Shown piece after piece: positions 1 through 5,056 of a stretch of 5,056 nucleotides of DNA. Numbering within the stretch: the first letter of the stretch is position 1; every line of letters begins with the position of its first letter. Source of the DNA: an uncultured Collinsella sp. (GTDB lineage: Bacteria; Actinomycetota; Coriobacteriia; Coriobacteriales; Coriobacteriaceae); NCBI GenBank assembly GCA_902475475.1, contig CABRZY010000131.1, positions 1-5,056 on the forward strand, given 5' to 3'. The translations under genes were made by a program, and so were the position numbers. The notes beneath the pieces were generated by a model. That model worked only from the letters and a program-made list of their open reading frames with translations, was not told where the DNA came from and searched no databases.

Positions 1-7
1 CATGGTC

Positions 8-46
8 AAATAAAAACGGGGCGCACCGGACCCCCGGCACGCCCCG
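8..46 (-). terminator. Intrinsic (rho-independent) terminator of the two-gene unit
   Basis: Read on the minus strand, bases 46-34 pair with 29-17 to make a 13-bp, very GC-rich stem closed by the tetraloop GGGT (33-30). It is followed at once by TTTTTATTT (16-8). Two of the stem pairs are G-U wobbles that become C-A mismatches in plus-strand RNA, and the plus-strand side lacks a U tract, so the element is oriented for the minus-strand genes. It begins about 95 bases after the TAG of the downstream gene and probably ends the transcript. Confidence 0.93.
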
Positions 47-140
47 CTACTGTATCAACAACCAAGCGGCACACGCAATTCACTACGCTAAAGCATCGGC
101 AGAGCACACCTCGATGTTCCGGTAACGCCACGCTGTTGCG
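47..140 (-). other. 3' untranslated spacer between last stop codon and terminator
   Basis: These 94 bases between the TAG at 141-143 and the terminator stem contain no convincing open frame with a ribosome binding site, no tRNA-like fold and no clear repeat. It is read here as a plain 3' untranslated stretch of the two-gene transcript. Confidence 0.6.
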
Positions 141-2330
141 CTAGATTAATTTAGTACTCTCCAGCTTTTCGATGATCCAGTCGTTGGCTTTGATGACCGG
201 GCGGCGGAAGACGACGCCCAGGGCCAGCGACGGAATCAGATAGCTCGCCAGAATGCCCAACTCAACCCAGTACTCCATATGGTAGGCACCGGCCATGGCG
301 GCGTGCATGGCGTTGATGCCGTGGGTAAACGGCAGGAACGGGTAGATCGCCTGGAACACGGGGCCGGTCATCTCGATGGGGAACGTACCGCCCGAACCGC
401 CGACCTGCATGACCAGCAGCACGACGGCGAGGGCCTTACCGATATCTCCAAACGATACCGTAAGCGTGTAGACGATATTGGAGAACACGAGGCTCGCGAC
501 CCAGCCGGCAAGCACAAACTGCAGGGGGTTGTCGCTCTGAATGCCAAAGAACAGGATGTCGCCCGCACACACGAGCGTTGCCTGCAGCAGAGCCAGACCG
601 CCAAAGAACAGGTAGCGACCCAGGTAGATCTCGTGCAGGCGCACGGGGATGAGCTCGTTGATAAGCTCATCGTCAACCGAGACCTTCATCATGGCCGCCA
701 GAACAATCGAGCCCACCCACAGCGACAAAATCGTATAGAACGGCGCCATGGCCGAGCCGTAGTTGCGGATCGGGTAGACCGGCTTGCGATCGAGCGCAAC
801 GGGGCCGGAAAGCGACACGGCGAGGGCATCGGGGTCGCTGCCAATCATTGTCTTAATCATGGCCAGGTCACCCGATATCAGAGCGCTATCAAGCTCGTCC
901 TTAAAGGCACTGATCTTGTCCGACGCCTCGCCCAGCTGATCGGAAGCCTTGTTGACCAGCTTTGCAGCCTTGGAGAGACCCTTCGCGAGCGAACCAGAGG
1001 CGTCGGTCAGGCCGCTCACGGCGCTATCCAAGTCACCCGAGATACCGTTCAGGGAATCCAGAACGCCCGAAATGGTCTTCTTGAGCTCCTTGGCCTTAAC
1101 CGAGAACGTAGAATCGTAGTCGGACTTGGCACCCGAGATACCCGCCTTGGCATCGGCGATGGCCTGGTCAACCTCGGCACGCGAATTGTTGACCTCCGCC
1201 ATGCTGCCCGAAAGGGACTTTGCGGTCGCCGTCAGGTCCTTCGCATTGTTACGGTACTCCGCGGCAATTCTGCCCAGCGACGTCGCAGCGGACTTGAGGC
1301 CGTCTTTGAGCTTGTCATCACTCACCTGGTCGGCAAGGTTGCGGAGCCGATCGGCCATCGCATCGATATCGTCAGCACGCGTATTGAGCGCAGCTGCGGC
1401 TTCGTTGAGCTGAGACACCGTAAGATCAACATGCTGATTCGCGGCATCGAATGCCTTCGCAAGCTCGGCGGACACGTTGTCGAACGAGCCCGCGCTTCCG
1501 TCAATCGCCGCGTCAACGGCATCGCTGGCGGCCTTGAGCGCGGCCTTGGAATCATTGATGCCGCTCTTGGCATGCTCCATCAGCTGCTTCGTCGACTCAT
1601 CGACGGTGCCCGTCTGCTTGAGCATGCCGCCCGCCGATGTCAGTGAATCGGACGTAGAGCTCAAAATGCCCGCGAGCGACGTCGCGCTCGCCTGAACGTC
1701 CTGCAGGTCCTCGACCGAATCGCCCAGCGTAGAGGACAGATTGGCGATAAAGTTGCTCACCTGGTCGGTGCTCATATAGTCGAGCAGGCTGGACACGGTC
1801 TTAAGGCCGATGGTCGTGATGGTCTTGGTAAAGGTCTCGTTGACCTGACTCTGGACGGCGCTCGAACCCTTTTCAGTCACGATCTGCGCGATGGCGTTGG
1901 CCTTCTGGTTCTCATAGAACTCGATATCGGCGTGCTTCACCTCGGTCGAGAAAAGCGTCATCATGTCGGCGCTAAACGTTTTAGGGATAACGACGGCAGC
2001 GTAGTACGCGCCCGACTTAACGCCCTCAATCGCCTTATCTCGGTCGTTGAGGACGACCCAGTCGAAGTTCTCGTTGCCGCGCAGGGTGGAGGTTACGTTT
2101 TCGCCCACGTTGACCTCGACGGGAATCAGATCGCTCTCGTAGCCCTCGTCGGTGTTGACCACTGCAATCTTAAGGTTGCCGGTATTGCCGTAGGGATCCC
2201 AGCTTCCGGCGATGTTAAACCACGCGTACAGGCATGGCACGATGATCAGGCCCATCACGACGACCATACCGATCACGGAGCGAGACACGTTTTGGACATC
2301 GCGCTTAAACAGGTGCAGGATGTTTTTCAT
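141..2330 (-). CDS. YhgE/Pip family membrane protein (ABC-2-type permease fold), complete
   Basis: A complete 729-residue protein. The ATG at 2330 is chosen because a near-perfect Shine-Dalgarno lies 10 bases upstream and because the family's usual start (MKNILHLFKRD) follows; the stop is TAG at 141-143. One N-terminal membrane helix (about 18-38, ending LYAWFNI) is followed by WDPYGNT (44-50) and an alpha/beta outer domain to about 175. A long Ala/Ser/Asp/Leu-rich helical stalk spans about 190-490. The C-terminal membrane domain has helices near 528-549, 571-597, 604-626, 630-646 and 688-708. Its QVGGSGGTFPIEM segment (642-654) and LPFTHGINAMH segment (666-676) are typical of the YhgE/Pip C-terminal domain. 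The protein ends about 20 residues after the last helix, so it lacks the extension of its upstream paralogue. Predicted topology has both ends in the cytoplasm and the stalk outside. By family it could be a phage receptor or exporter subunit; the sequence does not name a substrate. It is probably translated by coupling to the upstream gene. Confidence 0.95.
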   Translation of the reverse strand: MKNILHLFKRDVQNVSRSVIGMVVVMGLIIVPCLYAWFNIAGSWDPYGNTGNLKIAVVNTDEGYESDLIPVEVNVGENVTSTLRGNENFDWVVLNDRDKAIEGVKSGAYYAAVVIPKTFSADMMTLFSTEVKHADIEFYENQKANAIAQIVTEKGSSAVQSQVNETFTKTITTIGLKTVSSLLDYMSTDQVSNFIANLSSTLGDSVEDLQDVQASATSLAGILSSTSDSLTSAGGMLKQTGTVDESTKQLMEHAKSGINDSKAALKAASDAVDAAIDGSAGSFDNVSAELAKAFDAANQHVDLTVSQLNEAAAALNTRADDIDAMADRLRNLADQVSDDKLKDGLKSAATSLGRIAAEYRNNAKDLTATAKSLSGSMAEVNNSRAEVDQAIADAKAGISGAKSDYDSTFSVKAKELKKTISGVLDSLNGISGDLDSAVSGLTDASGSLAKGLSKAAKLVNKASDQLGEASDKISAFKDELDSALISGDLAMIKTMIGSDPDALAVSLSGPVALDRKPVYPIRNYGSAMAPFYTILSLWVGSIVLAAMMKVSVDDELINELIPVRLHEIYLGRYLFFGGLALLQATLVCAGDILFFGIQSDNPLQFVLAGWVASLVFSNIVYTLTVSFGDIGKALAVVLLVMQVGGSGGTFPIEMTGPVFQAIYPFLPFTHGINAMHAAMAGAYHMEYWVELGILASYLIPSLALGVVFRRPVIKANDWIIEKLESTKLI

Positions 2331-5056
2331 TTATGCCTCACCTCCTTTAGAGTGCTTGCCAAGCGGGGTGGTGTCCCCGTCGTTTCCGCTTACGTTGTCA
2401 ACGCCGTCGGCATCTTGAGCCTTACGATGCGCACCGATATGCGGCAGACGGCTCGTGGGCTGTTCGCTGTCCTTGGTGCCCCGCTCGCTGGCGTTGAGAC
2501 CAAACATGCGACGGGCAGCAGGGATGGCAGCCGTGTGCTCGCGCATCTCGCGGCGCAGGTCCTCGTCCGAAAGCGCCGAGATACGCATCTGGGTATTGAG
2601 GCTCGCACGGATGTACTCGATGTTGATGAGCCAGCCGCAGATGGCGATAACCGAAATGATCCAGATAACGAGCAGGATGATCTTGCCGTTATTGTCGATA
2701 TCGAGCACCGTCGAAAGCACAAAGAGCAGGACCTGGACGCCTACCACGGCGGCAAAACCGCCCTTGATGTAGTACGGGTAGCGATGCTCAAACGCCACGG
2801 CATGATCGAGCAGCTCGCGACGGTACGAATCCGAATCGAGCATGACGCGCATGGCCGTGCGCAGCGAATAGCGCTGGCGCGGCAGGTCGTTGGACTCGCA
2901 GATCATGAGGCCCGTCGTGGAAAGCTGCTTATCAAAGAGCAGATTGAGGTTGAGCAGCAACGGGCGCAGCTGCAGACCGATAAAGAGCGCCACGATCAGG
3001 AACACGCCCAGGATGCACAGGTTGAACAGGTAGTTGAACGAATACATGCCACCGACGGTCTCGCGCAGCAGGTTGATGCCATAGGTGAAGGGCAGCAGCG
3101 GATGCAGCCACTGGAAGAAGCCGGGCATCATCTCGATGGGATACATGCCCGACGAACCCGGAATCTGCACGATAACGAGAATGACACCGATAGCCTTGCC
3201 GATATGCTTAAACGTGGTGGACAGCGCATAGATGATGTTGACGTAGGTGAACGAGATAGCGATGCCGCCCAGCACGAACAGCAGCGGGTTGACGCACTGC
3301 ACGCCAATCACCAAATCGCCCACCGTAACGATGATGGCCTGGAACGCACCCAGGATCACCATCAGCAGCCAGCGGCCAAAGTAGCCCTGACGCGCCGTAA
3401 AGCTACCGATGCCCTCGCGGTCGACCTCGAGCTTGTAGATAGCGATGAGCACATAGCCACCTACCCACAGCGCCAGATTGGTGTAGAAGGGAGCGATGCC
3501 CGAGCCAAAGCTCTTGACCGGATAGATTGACTTGGACGTCAGCTCAACCGGTGATGCCATGAAATCTGCCACGTCATTGACGTCGACATCCATGAGGTCG
3601 GCTAACTCGCCCATAGACTCAGAGGTCTGTAGCGCCGCAATGTCATTGGCGGCGGTCGCGAGCTTGTCCTGAACCTTGGCAAGGGAGGCGTCGGTTTGAG
3701 ACAGCGTGGTCTTTGCCTGCTTGAGCGTGGCGTCGAGCTGCGCCAGCGTGCCGCGCGCGCTCGCTATCGTGGGGGTCATACCCGACACAATGCCGGTCAA
3801 ATCGCCCGAAACGGCGGCAAAGGAGTCAAGCGCGCTCGAAGCCTTCGGCAGCGCGTTCTGCCCCAGATCGGTCTGAGCCTGACCGAGGTTAGCCGTACCG
3901 GTCTGAATTGCCGCGTTGAGTGCGTTGCTCGCGTTCGAGATTGCCGTAGCGTCGTTTGCCATGGCGCTCGACTGTGCAGAAAGGCCATCCTTGATGCTCT
4001 GCAGCTTCTGGTTTTGCTCGCGAAGCGAATTGATAGTCGATGCGATGAGCGCGTCGGCGTCCTCCGATCCCGTCGACGTATCGTTAGCGAGAATCTGCAG
4101 GCGCTCGATGACAGCGCTGTTGTGGTCAATCGTCGCCTGAAGGGATTCGAGCGAGTTGTCGATACGAGTGGTCGTGGACGTAACCGTACCGGCGAGTTTG
4201 CCAATCGCGGCGTTCGCAGAAGCCGATGTCTTACTCAGCACGATGCTGCCCTCCGAGAGCGCCTTGGAGAGCGAGGTGATGGACTTGCCAGCCGTGGTGC
4301 GAGCTTCGCCCAGCAGATCATTACCCTGAGCGATTGCCTGCGTTAGCGAAGGCGCCTGTCCCTGCAGGCCCGCCAGCGCAGCATCGGCCGAAGCAATCGA
4401 GTCGCTCGTCTTGTCGATGGCGGTGTTCATGTCGCCGATGGAATCGCGTACTTCGCCCAGGGTATCAGACGCCTCGGACACCGAGCCCGCCAGCGAATCC
4501 TGGGTCTGGGTTGCCTTGTCTTTAAGGTCGATGCCAGCATCTTTGGCAATGCCCGCGACGGTCTCGCCCACCGTGGAGACAAACTCCGAGTTGATCTGCT
4601 CCTCGATGGTGTTGGCACCGGTATCGGTGACCTTGGGCGCAATGGCGCTCTTTTTCTCGTTGACGTAATAGGTGAGCTTCGGCTGATGGTAATTGCCGTC
4701 GAGCATCGAGACGAGATTGTCGGAGAAGTTCTTGGGAATCACGATGGCAGCATAGTATTCGCCACTTTCGACGCCCTCTTTGGCATCTGCCGCCGAGTCG
4801 ACGAAGGTCCAGCCAAGCTGGTCGTTCTCCTTGAGCTGGTCGACCACCTTATCGCCTGCGTTAAGCTCGCCCACTAGGTCATTCTGGGTGCCCTGATCGT
4901 TGTTGGCGATGGCGATTTTAATGCCCTGGGTATTTCCGTACGGATCCCAGTTGGCAACGATGTTGTACCAGGCATACAGCGAGGGAATGACGCACACGCC
5001 CAGGGTAACCACCAGGGCGACGGGGTTCATAAGCAGTCGCTTAATGTCGCGCTTAA
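2331..5056 (-). CDS. YhgE/Pip family membrane protein with extra C-terminal two-helix extension (5' end cut by window)
   Basis: Residues are numbered from the Met codon at 5030. The frame stays open to the window edge, reading xTT-K-R-D-I-K-R-L-L before that Met. This matches the FKRD start of the neighbouring paralogue, so the true start lies outside the window and Met 5030 is probably internal. Architecture: membrane helix about 3-24; WDPYGNT motif 28-34 opening an alpha/beta outer domain to about 160; Ala/Ser/Thr/Asp-rich helical, probably coiled-coil stalk about 165-475; permease-like membrane domain with helices near 514-533, 551-577, 581-605, 610-626 and 665-687, including the QIPGSSGMYPIEMMP segment (622-636) and the LPFTYGINLLR segment (646-656). 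A further part (about 708-899) adds a charged cytoplasmic segment, helices near 757-776 and 784-804, and a polar, probably disordered tail. The family includes Lactococcus Pip, needed for phage infection, and Bacillus YhgE. The substrate is unknown and no ATP-binding motif is present. Family assignment is firm; role is inferred. Confidence 0.93.
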   Translation of the reverse strand, partial: KRDIKRLLMNPVALVVTLGVCVIPSLYAWYNIVANWDPYGNTQGIKIAIANNDQGTQNDLVGELNAGDKVVDQLKENDQLGWTFVDSAADAKEGVESGEYYAAIVIPKNFSDNLVSMLDGNYHQPKLTYYVNEKKSAIAPKVTDTGANTIEEQINSEFVSTVGETVAGIAKDAGIDLKDKATQTQDSLAGSVSEASDTLGEVRDSIGDMNTAIDKTSDSIASADAALAGLQGQAPSLTQAIAQGNDLLGEARTTAGKSITSLSKALSEGSIVLSKTSASANAAIGKLAGTVTSTTTRIDNSLESLQATIDHNSAVIERLQILANDTSTGSEDADALIASTINSLREQNQKLQSIKDGLSAQSSAMANDATAISNASNALNAAIQTGTANLGQAQTDLGQNALPKASSALDSFAAVSGDLTGIVSGMTPTIASARGTLAQLDATLKQAKTTLSQTDASLAKVQDKLATAANDIAALQTSESMGELADLMDVDVNDVADFMASPVELTSKSIYPVKSFGSGIAPFYTNLALWVGGYVLIAIYKLEVDREGIGSFTARQGYFGRWLLMVILGAFQAIIVTVGDLVIGVQCVNPLLFVLGGIAISFTYVNIIYALSTTFKHIGKAIGVILVIVQIPGSSGMYPIEMMPGFFQWLHPLLPFTYGINLLRETVGGMYSFNYLFNLCILGVFLIVALFIGLQLRPLLLNLNLLFDKQLSTTGLMICESNDLPRQRYSLRTAMRVMLDSDSYRRELLDHAVAFEHRYPYYIKGGFAAVVGVQVLLFVLSTVLDIDNNGKIILLVIWIISVIAICGWLINIEYIRASLNTQMRISALSDEDLRREMREHTAAIPAARRMFGLNASERGTKDSEQPTSRLPHIGAHRKAQDADGVDNVSGNDGDTTPLGKHSKGGEA
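2338..2348 (-). promoter_or_regulatory. Shine-Dalgarno site embedded in the end of the upstream gene
   Basis: On the minus strand this reads AAAGGAGGTGA, an almost complete match to the 3' end of 16S rRNA. The GGAGG core ends 10 bases before the ATG at 2330. The same bases encode the Lys-Gly-Gly-Glu end of the upstream protein (K-G-G-E-A-stop), so a ribosome terminating at TAA 2333-2331 sits on this site. This fixes the downstream start and suggests termination-reinitiation coupling. Confidence 0.93.

Noticed and set aside
1..3. A minus-strand ATG at the very edge, possibly a next gene
   Set aside because: It lies directly after the terminator U tract with no Shine-Dalgarno before it, and no codons are visible beyond it.
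47..140. Possible small RNA or second hairpin in the 3' spacer
   Set aside because: Only short, imperfect complementary stretches were seen, with no promoter-like or terminator-like partner.
279..1646. Plus-strand open frame of 455 codons
   Set aside because: Antisense to the stalk and membrane domain of the downstream gene; Arg/Gly/His-rich composition without recognisable domain, so a shadow frame.
1932..3530. Long plus-strand open frame of 532 codons crossing the junction of the two minus-strand genes
   Set aside because: Its product is rich in His, Arg, Gln, Asp and Val with no membrane or domain pattern, typical of an antisense shadow of GC-rich genes. No ribosome site was found and both minus-strand genes are clearly real.
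3797..4204. Minus-strand alternative-frame open frame (135 codons) and similar ones at 368-676, 1322-1573 and 4427-4642
   Set aside because: Same-strand shadows inside the two real genes, dominated by Arg/Ser/Pro/Thr, without start signals.
3696..4346. Plus-strand open frame of 216 codons, Arg-rich
   Set aside because: Antisense to the stalk of the upstream gene; composition follows from the codon bias of the real gene.
141..5056. CRISPR, insertion sequence or other mobile element
   Set aside because: No spaced direct repeats, terminal inverted repeats or transposase motifs. The repeated similarity between the halves is paralogy of two genes.

Overview
The window holds two tandem genes, both read from the minus strand. 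They encode large membrane proteins of the YhgE/Pip family (phage-infection-protein-like, with an ABC-2-type permease fold). The base composition is moderately GC-rich by eye, Shine-Dalgarno sites are strong, and protein style is Gram-positive. Together with the tandem YhgE/Pip arrangement this suggests an actinobacterial gut-type organism, plausibly a Coriobacteriia member such as Collinsella. That placement is inference from protein style and is not proven by a marker gene.

Layout in the direction of transcription (high to low coordinates): (1) 5056-2331 is the upstream gene, cut at its 5' end by the window edge. It has an N-terminal membrane helix, a large outer domain with a long Ala/Ser/Asp-rich helical stalk, a five-helix permease-like C-terminal membrane domain, and then an unusual extension of about 190 residues carrying two more membrane helices and a polar tail. 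(2) 2330-141 is the downstream gene, complete at 729 residues, with the same architecture but without the extension. Its ATG directly follows the TAA of the first gene, and its ribosome binding site lies inside the last codons of the first gene. (3) 140-1 is a short tail region containing a strong intrinsic terminator that ends the transcription unit.

The zero-spaced junction, shared architecture and shared terminator indicate two co-transcribed, probably translationally coupled paralogues that may form a heteromeric membrane complex. No ATPase gene is visible. Family knowledge makes them candidates for surface-exposed phage receptors or for exporters of unknown substrate; nothing in the sequence identifies the substrate. 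Almost the whole window is coding, and the long plus-strand open frames are antisense shadows.
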